DNA of 64,000 nucleotides, from positions 1-64,000 of the forward strand of contig DATCLY010000039.1 in assembly GCA_036563665.1 (NCBI GenBank), read 5' to 3'. Positions 1 to 11,536 of the stretch are shown piece after piece. Made by a program: the position numbers and the translations under genes. The notes under the pieces were generated by a model. That model made no database searches and had not been told where the DNA came from. It saw only the letters and a list, made by a program, of their open reading frames with translations. This DNA comes from FEN-1219 sp036563665 (GTDB lineage Bacteria; Pseudomonadota; Gammaproteobacteria; Steroidobacterales; Rariloculaceae). The stretch's first letter is position 1, and each line of letters begins with the position of its first letter.

Positions 1-325
1 CGCAGAGTTCGCACGCGGCTTTCCAGCCGCGATCTCAAGCCGCGCTGCCCCGCCACGACGTGTGGGGCCGCGTTCTTCGCGCCGCGCGGCCGCGCGACGA
101 GGCGTCGGGCCCGTCCATGCAGACCCCCTTCCAGGACGCTCGCGCGCAGGATGCGCGCGCGCGAGGCTACAGGGACGTATTCACGCCGTTCCTGGAAGGG
201 GGTCTGCATGGACGGGCCCGACGCCTCGTCGCGCGGCCGCGCGGCGCGAAGAACGCGGCCCCACACGTCGTGGCGGGGCAGCGCGGCTTGAGATCGCGGC
301 TGGAAAGCCGCGTGCGAACTCTGCG
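1..325. repeat. Perfect 136-bp inverted repeat with 53-bp spacer
   Basis: Bases 1-136 are the exact reverse complement of bases 190-325; the spacer 137-189 is unrelated to the arms. I checked the arms base by base and found no mismatch. The left arm starts at the window edge, so the repeat may be longer. Each arm carries a small hairpin, GCGGCT-TTCC-AGCCGC (15-30 and 296-311), which is the same core as the REP-like elements near 26.3 and 28.9 kb. No transposase reading frame is present inside. As RNA or single-stranded DNA this would form a very long hairpin. It may be two inverted REP-containing units or a remnant of a non-autonomous element. Confidence 0.9.
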
Positions 326-507
326 GCCGGTGCGATGTCAGAGAGCACCGGCACGAGGACGAAGTGGAGTAGATCGTTCGCGAGCGGTCACGCTAGAATA
401 CCCGCCTGAGCCTCTTCGCTCTGACGTGAGTAGCGGGATCGGTCGCGCGCCTTGTGACCATCCCGCTTCGTTTATGCAAGGCGCACACTGGCACGAGGAG
501 CTCAGCG
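326..507 (+). promoter_or_regulatory. Leader and probable promoter region of carA
   Basis: This 182-bp stretch between the inverted repeat and carA holds no convincing gene. A -10-like hexamer TAGAAT lies at 394-399, but no good -35 box is visible 16-18 bp upstream. A GAGGAG Shine-Dalgarno sequence at 495-500 sits 7 nt before the TTG start of carA and decides that start. No attenuator or arginine/pyrimidine control site was recognised. Confidence 0.4.
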
Positions 508-1662
508 TTGACAGAGCCGGCGATACTGGCGCTCGCAGACGGAACCGTGTTCCGTGGCATTTCAATTGGGGCGCCGGGCCGGACTCTGGGGGAGGTGGTG
601 TTCAACACCGCCATGACGGGCTATCAGGAGATCCTCACCGACCCGTCGTACTACCGCCAGCTCGTCACCCTCACGTATCCGCACATCGGCAACGTCGGCA
701 CGAACTCCGACGATTTCGAGTCGAGCAAAATCTACGCGGCCGGCCTCATCGTCCGCGACCTGTCGGTCGTCGTGAGCAACTGGCGGGCCGAGAGCTCGCT
801 GCAGCAGTTCCTGCAACGCGGCAAGACGGTCGCCATCGCCGACATCGATACGCGCAAGCTCACGCGCATCATCCGCGACAAGGGCGCCCAGGCGGGCTGC
901 ATCCTCACGGGCGCGGACGCCGATCCGAACGAGGCCATACGCGCGGCCCGCAAGTTCCCGGGGCTCAAGGGCATGGATCTCGCCAAGCTCGTGAGCACGA
1001 AGGAGCCCTATCAGTGGAACCAGGGCAGCATCTGGCCGGAGCGCCAGAGCGTCTACAGCAAGCGGATCGCGTCGTTTCACGTCGTCGCCTACGACTTCGG
1101 CATCAAGCGCAACATCCTGCGGCTGCTCGCCGACCAGGACTGCCGCATGACGGTGGTGCCCGCCACCACCACGGCCGAGGAAGCGCTCGAGCTCGGGCCG
1201 GACGGGATCTTTCTCTCCAACGGCCCCGGCGACCCTGAGCCCTGTGACTACGCCATCGAGGCCATCGCCGAGCTCGTCGACATGGGGCTGCCCACGTTCG
1301 GCATCTGCCTGGGGCACCAGCTCCTGGGGCTCGCGAGCGGCGCCAAGACGGCGAAGATGAAGTTCGGCCACCACGGCGCGAACCACCCCGTCATGGAGCT
1401 CGCCTCCGGCCGCGTGCTCATCACGAGCCAGAACCACGGCTTCGAGGTGCGCGAGGACAGCCTGCCGCCGAACGTGCGCGCCACCCACCGGTCGCTGTTC
1501 GACGGCACCCTGCAGGGCATCGAGCGCACCGACCGGCCCGCGTTCTCGTTCCAGGGGCATCCCGAGGCGAGCCCGGGACCCCACGATCTCCGACCGCTGT
1601 TCCGGCGGTTCACGGCCGAGATGAAGGCCTACCGCCTGCAGAACAAGCGGACAGCCTGCTGA
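508..1662 (+). CDS. carA: Carbamoyl-phosphate synthase small subunit (glutaminase)
   Basis: CarA hydrolyses glutamine and passes ammonia to CarB for carbamoyl phosphate, the precursor of arginine and pyrimidines, in the cytoplasm. The 384-residue product opens with the family start TEPAILALADGTVFRG and ends in a class I amidotransferase domain. The catalytic triad is visible: Cys267 in GICLGHQ and His351/Glu353 in GHPEASPGP. I chose the TTG at 508 because of the GAGGAG ribosome site 7 nt upstream and the match to the usual CarA N-terminus; an ATG at 454 would add 18 atypical residues. carB follows after 43 bp, giving the standard carAB operon. Confidence 0.97.
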   Translation: MTEPAILALADGTVFRGISIGAPGRTLGEVVFNTAMTGYQEILTDPSYYRQLVTLTYPHIGNVGTNSDDFESSKIYAAGLIVRDLSVVVSNWRAESSLQQFLQRGKTVAIADIDTRKLTRIIRDKGAQAGCILTGADADPNEAIRAARKFPGLKGMDLAKLVSTKEPYQWNQGSIWPERQSVYSKRIASFHVVAYDFGIKRNILRLLADQDCRMTVVPATTTAEEALELGPDGIFLSNGPGDPEPCDYAIEAIAELVDMGLPTFGICLGHQLLGLASGAKTAKMKFGHHGANHPVMELASGRVLITSQNHGFEVREDSLPPNVRATHRSLFDGTLQGIERTDRPAFSFQGHPEASPGPHDLRPLFRRFTAEMKAYRLQNKRTAC

Positions 1663-1705
1663 AATATCAAATGCTTACAGTGAAAACTTCGGGGCGCGCC
1701 TGAGT

Positions 1706-4926
<3,221 letters not shown>

Positions 4927-4930
<4 letters not shown>

Positions 4931-5403
4931 CCAAGGTACCTCTCACCGCTCGTGGCGCCGCGCGGCTGCGCGAGGAGCTCCGGCGGCTGAAGGTGGAGGA
5001 GCGTCCGAAGATCGTCTCGGCGATCGCCACGGCGCGCGAGCACGGCGACCTGCGCGAGAACGCCGAATATCACGCCGCCAAGGAGCAGCAAGGGCTCATC
5101 GAAGCGCGCATCCGCGACATCGAGGCCAAGCTCGCGAATGCGGAGGTGATCGACGTCACCACGGTCAACGCCGACGGGCGGGTGGTGTTCGGCGCCACGG
5201 TGCACCTGGCCGACGTGAGCGACGGCAGCGAGGCCCGCTACCAGATCGTCGGCGAGGACGAGGCGGACATCAAAGCCGGGCTGCTGTCGATCTCCTCGCC
5301 CATTGCCCGCGCGCTGATCGGCAAGCGCGAAGGCGACGTCGTGGAGGTCAACACGCCGAGCGGCAAGCGCTCCTACGAGATCACCGCCGTCGAGTACATC
5401 TGA
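4927..5403 (+). CDS. greA: Transcription elongation factor GreA
   Basis: GreA inserts its coiled coil into the RNA polymerase secondary channel and stimulates cleavage of backtracked RNA. The product is 158 residues, the family length. The N-terminal coiled coil (about 1-75) includes the functional acidic tip in HGDLRENAEYHAAKEQQ, and the C-terminal FKBP-like domain contains SISSPIARALIGKREGDVVEV. Translation starts at a GTG that overlaps the carB stop (GTGA). A carAB-greA arrangement is common in gammaproteobacteria. Confidence 0.97.
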
Positions 5404-5409
5404 CCCGGC

Positions 5410-5422
5410 GCCGCGAGGCGGC
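5410..5422. terminator. Short hairpin between convergent greA and yhbY-like gene
   Basis: GCCGC-GAG-GCGGC forms a 5-bp stem with a 3-nt loop directly between the stop codons of two converging genes. There is no T tract, so a role as terminator is only suggested by position. Confidence 0.25.
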
Positions 5423-5719
5423 TCAGTTGGGCGGCAGCCGGATCGACGCGCGCGGCGACGGCCGGTAGAGCAGGGCGCAGTGGCACGGCTCCTGGACGAG
5501 GCACACGTCCGCGAGCGGAGCGAGCTGTGCGAGCACCCGGCTGCGCTTCTCGCGGTCGCCGAAGCGAACGCGCACCTTGACGAGCCCGTGGTCGTCGAGC
5601 GCGCGCTGCACCGTTTTCGCCAAGGAGTGGGTGAGGCCACCGGCACCGACTTCCACGACGGGCTCGAGCGAGTGGCCGAGGACTCGCAGGTACTCCCGCT
5701 GGGCGTCGGTCAGCGTCAT
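5423..5719 (-). CDS. yhbY: YhbY-family ribosome-associated RNA-binding protein
   Basis: This 98-residue protein is a stand-alone CRM domain. Family signs are the start MTLTDAQREYLRVLGHSLEPVVEVG, the GxxG-like segment AGGLTHSL, and the helix-strand pattern with VKVRVRFGDREKRSRVL. YhbY/RlmP-type proteins bind pre-50S ribosomal particles. The ATG at 5719 matches the family N-terminus; a longer reading frame upstream looks non-coding. The gene lies opposite to its neighbours, convergent with greA and divergent from rlmE with 42 bp between starts, the usual gammaproteobacterial layout. Confidence 0.93.
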   Translation of the reverse strand: MTLTDAQREYLRVLGHSLEPVVEVGAGGLTHSLAKTVQRALDDHGLVKVRVRFGDREKRSRVLAQLAPLADVCLVQEPCHCALLYRPSPRASIRLPPN

Positions 5720-5761
5720 CCGAGCTTCTTGTTCTTGTTGCCGGGCCCGATGAGAGGATAG

Positions 5762-6391
5762 ATGAGCAAGCGGGGCGGGTCCAGCAGCCGCTGGCGGCAG
5801 CGTCAGGAGCGCGACATCTACGTCGAGCGCGCGGCGCGCGAGGGGTACCGCTCGCGGGCGGCCTTCAAGCTCGAGCAGATCCTCGCCAAGGACCCTCGCG
5901 TGCTTCGTCCCGGCATGCTGGTGGTGGACCTGGGCGCCGCGCCGGGCAGCTGGAGCCAGCTCGCGGCCCGCCGGGTGGGCCCGTCCGGGCACGTGTGGGC
6001 GCTGGACCTGCTGCCCATGGACCCCGTCCCGGGCGTCGACTTCATCCGCGGCGACTTCGCGGCGCCGGACACCCTCGAGGCGCTCCGGGCGGCGCTCGGG
6101 GGGCGGAGCGTGGACCTTGTGATGTCGGACATGGCGCCCAATATCAGCGGCAACCGGGCGATCGACCAGCCGCGCAGCATGGCGCTCGCCGACGAGGCGC
6201 TGGCGTTCGCCCGCGAGGTGCTGAAGCGCGGTGGGAGCTTTGTCGTCAAGCTCTTCCAGGGCGAGGGCGTGGACGCCTTCGTGAAGGAGCTGCGCTCCGC
6301 TTTCGGCTCTGTCCGGCTCGTAAAACCCCCGGCCTCCCGCTCGGAAAGCCGCGAGATCTACGTGCTGGCCAGAAACTATGGGATCGTGTAG
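5762..6391 (+). CDS. rlmE: 23S rRNA 2'-O-ribose U2552 methyltransferase RlmE
   Basis: RlmE (FtsJ/RrmJ) methylates the 2'-OH of U2552 in the ribosomal A loop using S-adenosylmethionine, late in 50S assembly. The 209-residue product has the SAM-binding motif VVDLGAAPGSWSQ (54-66) and the catalytic K-D-K-E tetrad: Lys36, Asp123 (SDMAPN), Lys163 (VVKLFQGE) and Glu198 (SREIY). It sits directly upstream of ftsH as in Escherichia coli. Confidence 0.97.
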   Translation: MSKRGGSSSRWRQRQERDIYVERAAREGYRSRAAFKLEQILAKDPRVLRPGMLVVDLGAAPGSWSQLAARRVGPSGHVWALDLLPMDPVPGVDFIRGDFAAPDTLEALRAALGGRSVDLVMSDMAPNISGNRAIDQPRSMALADEALAFAREVLKRGGSFVVKLFQGEGVDAFVKELRSAFGSVRLVKPPASRSESREIYVLARNYGIV

Positions 6392-6423
6392 GGTCTAACG
6401 CTGGACCCGCTCTAAAACGCAGG

Positions 6424-8361
6424 ATGGGTAAGCCTTTGAACGACCTGGCCAAGAACGTCATTCTCTGGATCGTCATCGCGGTTGTCCTGCTGTCCGTCTT
6501 TCAGAGTTTCGGTCCGAGCAACCAACGCGTCGCCACGGTTCCTTACTCCGATTTCCTGAGCTACGTCGAAGAAGGCCTCGTGGACGAGGTCGTTTTCGAA
6601 GGCGAAACCATCCGCGGCCGGCGGCCCGGCGGCGAGTGGTTCGTGACCTATAGCCCGGAAACCGACAACACGGCCCTGATCGGCACGTTGCAGCAGCACA
6701 AGGTCACGATCTCCGCGGCGCCGCCGCAGCGGCAGTCGCTGCTGCTGCAGCTCTTCATCCAGGCCTTCCCGATCCTCCTGCTGATAGCCGTCTGGGTGTA
6801 CTTCATGCGGCAGATGCAGGGGGCGGGCGGCGGCCGGGGCGCGATGTCGTTCGGCAAGAGCCGTGCGCGGCTCCTCGGCGAGGACCAGGTGAGCGTCACG
6901 TTTGCGGACGTGGCGGGCGTCGAGGAGGCGAAAGAAGAAGTCGTCGAGATCGTCGACTTCCTCAAGGACCCGGCCAAGTTCCAGCGCCTCGGCGGCAAGA
7001 TCCCCAAGGGCGTGCTCATGGTGGGACCGCCGGGCACGGGTAAGACGCTCCTCGCGCGCGCCATCGCGGGCGAGGCCAAGGTGCCGTTCTTCACGATCTC
7101 GGGCTCCGACTTCGTCGAGATGTTCGTGGGCGTGGGCGCCTCGCGCGTGCGCGACATGTTCGATCAGGCGAAGAAGCACGCGCCCTGCATCATCTTCATC
7201 GACGAGATCGATGCGGTGGGCCGCCATCGCGGCGCGGGTCTTGGCGGAGGCCACGACGAGCGCGAGCAGACGCTCAACCAGCTGCTCGTGGAGATGGACG
7301 GCTTCGAGGGCAACGAAGGCGTCATCGTGATTGCGGCCACCAACCGGCCCGACGTGCTCGATCCGGCGCTGCTGCGCCCGGGCCGCTTCGACCGGCAGGT
7401 GGTGGTGCCGCTGCCCGACGTGCGCGGGCGCGAGCAGATCCTGAAGGTCCACATGCGCAAGGTGCCCGTGGACCAGAGCGTGAAGCCGTCGGTCATCGCG
7501 CGCGGCACGCCGGGCTTCTCCGGCGCGGACCTCGCCAACCTCGTGAACGAGGCGGCGCTCCTCGCGGCGCGCGCCAACCGCCGCACCGTCAGCATGGAGG
7601 AGTTCGACAAGGCCAAGGACAAGATCATGATGGGCACGGAGCGCCGCTCCATGGTCATGAGCGAGGCGGAGAAGAAGCTCACGGCCTATCACGAGTCGGG
7701 CCACGCCATCGTCGGCTTGTCCGTGCCGGATCACGACCCGGTGTACAAGGTCACGATCATCCCGCGTGGGCGGGCGCTCGGCGTGACCATGTTCCTGCCC
7801 GAGGAGGACCGCTACAGCTACTCCAAGCAGCGCCTCATGAGCCAGATGAAGAGCCTCTACGGCGGGCGCATCGCGGAGGAGATCGTGTTCGGGCCGGCGT
7901 ACGTGACCACGGGCGCCGCGAACGACATCGAGCGCGCCACGGAGATCGCGCGCAACATGGTCACGAAGTGGGGTCTCTCGGACCGGCTCGGTCCGTTGAC
8001 CTACACCGAGGACGACGGCGAGATCTTCCTCGGCCGCAGCGTCACGCGGCACAAGCAGGTGTCCGACGTCACCGCGCACGCCATCGACGAGGAGGTGCGC
8101 ACGCTCATCGACACCTGCTACAACGAGGCCAAGCAGATCCTCGAGGCGAACCGCGACAAGCTCGACCTCATGGCGCAGGCGCTCATGAAGTACGAGACGA
8201 TCGACGAGTTCCAGATCCGCGACATCATGGAAGGCCGCACGCCGCGGCCGCCGCAGGACTGGGACGAGCCGTCGCAGCCCGGGCAGCCGGTGCGCGATCG
8301 CGCCGCCGAGGACGAGCAGCCGGGCGCCGCGCCGCTCGGGGGACCGGCCGGCCAGCACTGA
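6424..8361 (+). CDS. ftsH: ATP-dependent membrane zinc metalloprotease FtsH
   Basis: FtsH is a hexameric inner-membrane AAA+ protease that removes damaged membrane proteins and regulators such as LpxC. The product has 645 residues. Two N-terminal membrane segments (about 10-27 and 108-126) flank a periplasmic domain. Walker A is GPPGTGKT (201-208), Walker B ends IDEID (259-263), an AAA second region of homology follows, and the zinc site is HESGH (423-427). The ATG at 6424 is preceded by AGG and gives the normal N-terminus MGKPLNDLAKNVILWIV. The tail is rich in Pro, Gln and Asp. It is 32 bp downstream of rlmE. Confidence 0.98.
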   Translation: MGKPLNDLAKNVILWIVIAVVLLSVFQSFGPSNQRVATVPYSDFLSYVEEGLVDEVVFEGETIRGRRPGGEWFVTYSPETDNTALIGTLQQHKVTISAAPPQRQSLLLQLFIQAFPILLLIAVWVYFMRQMQGAGGGRGAMSFGKSRARLLGEDQVSVTFADVAGVEEAKEEVVEIVDFLKDPAKFQRLGGKIPKGVLMVGPPGTGKTLLARAIAGEAKVPFFTISGSDFVEMFVGVGASRVRDMFDQAKKHAPCIIFIDEIDAVGRHRGAGLGGGHDEREQTLNQLLVEMDGFEGNEGVIVIAATNRPDVLDPALLRPGRFDRQVVVPLPDVRGREQILKVHMRKVPVDQSVKPSVIARGTPGFSGADLANLVNEAALLAARANRRTVSMEEFDKAKDKIMMGTERRSMVMSEAEKKLTAYHESGHAIVGLSVPDHDPVYKVTIIPRGRALGVTMFLPEEDRYSYSKQRLMSQMKSLYGGRIAEEIVFGPAYVTTGAANDIERATEIARNMVTKWGLSDRLGPLTYTEDDGEIFLGRSVTRHKQVSDVTAHAIDEEVRTLIDTCYNEAKQILEANRDKLDLMAQALMKYETIDEFQIRDIMEGRTPRPPQDWDEPSQPGQPVRDRAAEDEQPGAAPLGGPAGQH

Positions 8362-8500
8362 CGGCAGGAGCCCGAGCGCTTCCATGCCCACGCCATACCG
8401 CGGCACGGCGGACGGTTCCCGCTCGCGCGCCCGGCGCGCCATAATGGGCGCCGCGCGGGGTTGCGCGGGCGAGCGCTGAGGCCGCGGAAAGAACGACAAC
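8362..8500 (+). promoter_or_regulatory. ftsH-glmM intergenic region with possible promoter
   Basis: This 139-bp gap sits where folP often lies in related genomes, and no folP remnant is readable. A CATAAT hexamer at 8440-8445 could be a -10 box, with TTCCCG 18 bp upstream as a poor -35. It may serve as a separate glmM promoter. GC-rich dyads surround it. Confidence 0.3.
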
Positions 8501-9835
8501 ATGGCGCGCCGCTACTTCGGCACCGACGGGATTCGCGGGGAGGTGGGCACTCCGCCCATGACCGTGGACTTCGCGCTGCGCCTCGCGAGCGCGGCGGCCC
8601 GCACGCTCGCGCCGAACGGCGGCACCGTGCTGATCGGCAAGGACACGCGCGTCTCCGGCTACATGTTCGAGTCGGCGCTCGAGGCGGGCTTCGTGGCGTC
8701 GGGCGTGGACGTGTGGCTCACGGGGCCGCTGCCGACGCCGGCCATCGCCTACCTCACGAAGAAGATCGGCGCGGATTTCGGCATCGTCATCAGCGCCTCG
8801 CACAACCCGTACTACGACAACGGCATCAAGTTCTTCGGGCCGGACGGAGAGAAGCTGTCCGACGAGCTCGAGGAGGCCATCGAGCAGCACCTCGACGAGC
8901 CGCCCGTCACGCGCGAGTCGAAGCGCCTGGGGCAGGCGAAGACCGCCTCGTTCGCGCGCTACGACTACATGCAGTTCTGCAAGAGCACGCTGCCGCCGTC
9001 GATGACGTTCGAGGGCCTCAAGGTGGTCGTCGACGCCTCGCACGGCGCGGGCTACAAGGTGGCGCCGCGTCTCGTGTCCGATCTCGGGGCCGACGTGGTG
9101 CCCGTGGGCTGCTCGCCCAACGGCCGCAACATCAACAACGGCTGCGGCTCCACGCGCCCGGACCTGCTGAAGCTCACCGTCACCGGCGTGCGCGCGCACG
9201 TCGGCTTCGCGCTCGACGGCGACGGCGACCGCGTGGCGATGGTGGACGAGCGGGGCAACGTCGTGGACGGCGATCAGCTGCTCTACGTGCTCGCCCGGGA
9301 GCGGCTCGCGAACGGCGGGCTCAAGGGGCCCGTGGTCGGCACCGTCATGAGCAACCTCGGGCTCGAGCTCGCGCTCAAGGAGCTCGGCGTGGAATTCCAC
9401 CGCGCCAAGGTGGGCGACCGCCACGTGCTCGCCATGCTCAAAGAGAAGGGCGGCGTGCTGGGCGGGGAGACCTCGGGGCACGTGATCTGCCTCGACCGCA
9501 CCACCACGGGCGACGGCCTGATCACGGCGCTCCAGGTGCTGGCCGTCATGAAGCGCACGGGCAAGAGCCTGAGCGAGCTCACCCAGGGGATGCAGCAGTT
9601 CCCGCAGGTGCTGCTGAACGTGCCGGTCAAGGCGCCGAGCGATCCCACGGCGGACGCGGCCGTACGCTCCGCGGTGGAGCAGGCCGAGGCCGCGCTCGCG
9701 GGCCGCGGCCGCGTGGTGCTGCGCGCCTCGGGCACGGAGCCCGTGATCCGTGTGATGGTGGAAGGAGAGGACCGCCGGGAAGTGGCGCAGCTGGCCAACG
9801 CGCTCGCGGACGCCGTCCGCGCCCGGTTCGCCTGA
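8501..9835 (+). CDS. glmM: Phosphoglucosamine mutase
   Basis: GlmM interconverts glucosamine-6-phosphate and glucosamine-1-phosphate on the route to UDP-GlcNAc for peptidoglycan and lipopolysaccharide. The 444-residue protein carries the four domain signatures of the phosphohexomutase superfamily: the start ARRYFGTDGIRG, the phosphoserine loop ISASHNP with Ser100 as the phosphorylated residue, the magnesium loop DGDGDR, and the phosphate-binding loop RASGTEPVIRVM near the C-terminus. tpiA follows after 14 bp. Confidence 0.97.
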   Translation: MARRYFGTDGIRGEVGTPPMTVDFALRLASAAARTLAPNGGTVLIGKDTRVSGYMFESALEAGFVASGVDVWLTGPLPTPAIAYLTKKIGADFGIVISASHNPYYDNGIKFFGPDGEKLSDELEEAIEQHLDEPPVTRESKRLGQAKTASFARYDYMQFCKSTLPPSMTFEGLKVVVDASHGAGYKVAPRLVSDLGADVVPVGCSPNGRNINNGCGSTRPDLLKLTVTGVRAHVGFALDGDGDRVAMVDERGNVVDGDQLLYVLARERLANGGLKGPVVGTVMSNLGLELALKELGVEFHRAKVGDRHVLAMLKEKGGVLGGETSGHVICLDRTTTGDGLITALQVLAVMKRTGKSLSELTQGMQQFPQVLLNVPVKAPSDPTADAAVRSAVEQAEAALAGRGRVVLRASGTEPVIRVMVEGEDRREVAQLANALADAVRARFA

Positions 9836-9849
9836 CAGGGAGGAACTTC

Positions 9850-10608
9850 GTGCGGACCAAGATCGTCGCAGGCAATTGGAAGATGAACGGCTCCCTCGAG
9901 GGCAGCCGCGAGCTCGTGACCGCGCTGCTCGAGGGCGTCCGGGGCGAGAGCGGGGCCGTCATGCTGCTCTGCCCGCCGTACCCCTATCTGCACCCGGTCG
10001 CGGGCTGGATCGAGGGGAGCGCCATCCGCCTGGGCGCGCAGAGCCTCTCCGACCGCACGGGGACCGGCGCGTACACCGGCGAGGTGTCGGGCGCCATGCT
10101 GAAGGACGTGGGGTGCCGCTACGTGATCGTTGGCCACTCCGAGCGGCGGGCGCTCTACGGCGAGACCGACGCGGTGGTCGCGACCAAGTTCAAGGCCGCG
10201 CAGGCCGCGGGTCTCACGCCGATCCTGTGCGTGGGCGAGACGCTCGAGCAGCGCGAGGCGGGCGCCACGCGCAGCGTGGTGGAGCGGCAGGTGACGGCCG
10301 TGCTCGACGCCGCGGGCGTGGACGCGTTCCGCGACGCCGTCGTGGCGTACGAGCCGGTTTGGGCGATCGGCACGGGCCGCACGGCCACGCCAGATCAGGC
10401 GCAGGAGGTGCACGCCCTGATTCGCGCCATGATTGCCGATCGGGATGCTACAATTGCGGCCGCGTTGACGATCCTGTACGGCGGCAGCGTCAAAGGGTCG
10501 AACGCGCGGGACCTGTTCTCGATGGAAGACATCGATGGAGGCCTCGTGGGTGGAGCCTCCCTCGACGCGGCGGATTTCCTGAAGATCTTCGCCGCGGCGG
10601 TCCGGTAG
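9850..10608 (+). CDS. tpiA: Triosephosphate isomerase
   Basis: TpiA interconverts dihydroxyacetone phosphate and glyceraldehyde-3-phosphate. The 252-residue TIM barrel shows all catalytic residues: Lys11 in NWKMN, His96 in VIVGHSERR and Glu168 in AYEPVWAIGTG, plus the phosphate-binding YGGSVKGSN loop. The GTG start at 9850 is preceded by GGGAGGA (about 9838-9844), and gives the usual short N-terminus. The glmM-tpiA-secG order is typical of gammaproteobacteria. Confidence 0.97.
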   Translation: MRTKIVAGNWKMNGSLEGSRELVTALLEGVRGESGAVMLLCPPYPYLHPVAGWIEGSAIRLGAQSLSDRTGTGAYTGEVSGAMLKDVGCRYVIVGHSERRALYGETDAVVATKFKAAQAAGLTPILCVGETLEQREAGATRSVVERQVTAVLDAAGVDAFRDAVVAYEPVWAIGTGRTATPDQAQEVHALIRAMIADRDATIAAALTILYGGSVKGSNARDLFSMEDIDGGLVGGASLDAADFLKIFAAAVR

Positions 10609-10625
10609 GACGAGCCGAAGCGCCT

Positions 10626-11027
10626 ATGCTGCAGACGATCATCACCATCGTTCACGTGCTCGTGTGCGGGCTCATCGTGGGCCTGGTGCTGCTGCAGCGC
10701 GGCAAGGGCGCGGAGGCCGGCACGGGGTTCGGCGCCGGCGCGTCGGGCACGGTGTTCGGCGCGAGAGGATCGGCGAATTTCCTGTCGCGCACGACGGCCG
10801 CGCTCGCTACTATTTTCTTCGTGACGTGCCTGGCGCTCGCGTATCTCGCGACGCAGCGGCCGACCGGGTCGGAGAGCCTGCTCGAGCGCTCGGTGCTCGA
10901 GCAAACCGCGCCGCCGAGAGCGGCCCAACCCGCGCAGGACGCGCCCGTCGACGAGCTGCCGCCGATCGAAGGGGCGTCGCCCCCGGCGGAGGAGGACGCG
11001 CCTCCACCGAGCGAGGGAAGCAACTGA
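10626..11027 (+). CDS. secG: Preprotein translocase subunit SecG
   Basis: SecG is the small auxiliary membrane subunit of the SecYEG translocon. The 133-residue product has two membrane helices (about 3-22 and 55-75) and the conserved loop GKGAEAGTGFGAGASGTVFG. It is longer than the roughly 110 residues of E. coli SecG because of an acidic, Pro/Glu-rich tail from about residue 95. The stop codon lies only 2 nt before the tRNA-Leu gene, so both are probably in one transcript. Confidence 0.95.
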   Translation: MLQTIITIVHVLVCGLIVGLVLLQRGKGAEAGTGFGAGASGTVFGARGSANFLSRTTAALATIFFVTCLALAYLATQRPTGSESLLERSVLEQTAPPRAAQPAQDAPVDELPPIEGASPPAEEDAPPPSEGSN

Positions 11028-11029
11028 AC

Positions 11030-11114
11030 GCCGACGTGGTGGAATTGGTAGACACGCTGTCTTGAGGGGGCAGTGGCGCAAGCTGTGCCGGTTCGAGTCC
11101 GGCCGTCGGCACCA
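11030..11114 (+). tRNA. leuU: tRNA-Leu (anticodon GAG)
   Basis: The 85-nt gene folds as a class II tRNA. The acceptor stem is GCCGACG paired with CGTCGGC, followed by discriminator A and an encoded CCA. The anticodon stem CTGTC/GGCAG holds the loop TTGAGGG with anticodon GAG, reading CUC and CUU. A long variable arm follows, and the T stem is GCCGG/CCGGC around TTCGAGT. The gene lies between secG and nuoA, a placement conserved in related bacteria. Confidence 0.97.
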
Positions 11115-11144
11115 CAAATTCACTGAGACGCGGTCAGACGGGGC

Positions 11145-11153
11145 TGGTACAAT
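11145..11153 (+). promoter_or_regulatory. Extended -10 promoter candidate for the nuo operon
   Basis: TGG-TACAAT is an extended -10 element (TGn plus a hexamer matching TATAAT at 5 of 6 positions) 27 bp before the nuoA ATG. The -35 region is weak. Position after the tRNA and before nuoA fits an operon promoter, though read-through from secG/tRNA is also possible. Confidence 0.45.
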
Positions 11154-11179
11154 CCGCGCCCGCTGGCCGCATCTTGACT

Positions 11180-11536
11180 ATGCTTGCGAACTACGCGCCC
11201 GTTCTGATCTTCCTGCTCGTCGCCGGCGCGCTCGGCGCGCTGCTGCTGCTGCTCGGCTTCGCGTTCGGCCGCGGGCGGAAGGATCCCGAGAAGCTCGCGC
11301 CATATGAGTGCGGCTTCGAGGCGTTCGAGGACTCGCGCATGCGCTTCGACGTGCGCTACTACCTCGTCGCCATCCTGTTCATCATCTTCGATCTCGAGAT
11401 CGCCTTTCTCTTTCCGTGGGCCGTATCGCTCGACCGGATCGGCTCGGTGGGCCTGATCGCGATGGGCGTGTTCCTCGCCGTGCTCGTGGTCGGCTTCGTG
11501 TACGAGTGGCGTAAAGGAGCGCTCGAATGGGATTGA
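11180..11536 (+). CDS. nuoA: NADH-quinone oxidoreductase subunit A
   Basis: NuoA is a small membrane subunit of complex I next to the quinone chamber. The 118-residue product has three hydrophobic helices and the conserved loop KLAPYECGFEAFEDSRMRFDVRYY between helices 1 and 2, then FDLEIAFLFPW. I chose ATG 11180, which gives MLANYAPV; a TTG at 11174 would add two residues. Its end overlaps nuoB by 10 bp, so the two are probably coupled. Confidence 0.96.
   Translation: MLANYAPVLIFLLVAGALGALLLLLGFAFGRGRKDPEKLAPYECGFEAFEDSRMRFDVRYYLVAILFIIFDLEIAFLFPWAVSLDRIGSVGLIAMGVFLAVLVVGFVYEWRKGALEWD

Noticed and set aside
60..1238. Open frames starting within the inverted repeat and running into carA
   Set aside because: The products are Arg-rich, match no family and overlap carA in another frame; the inverted repeat itself explains the start.
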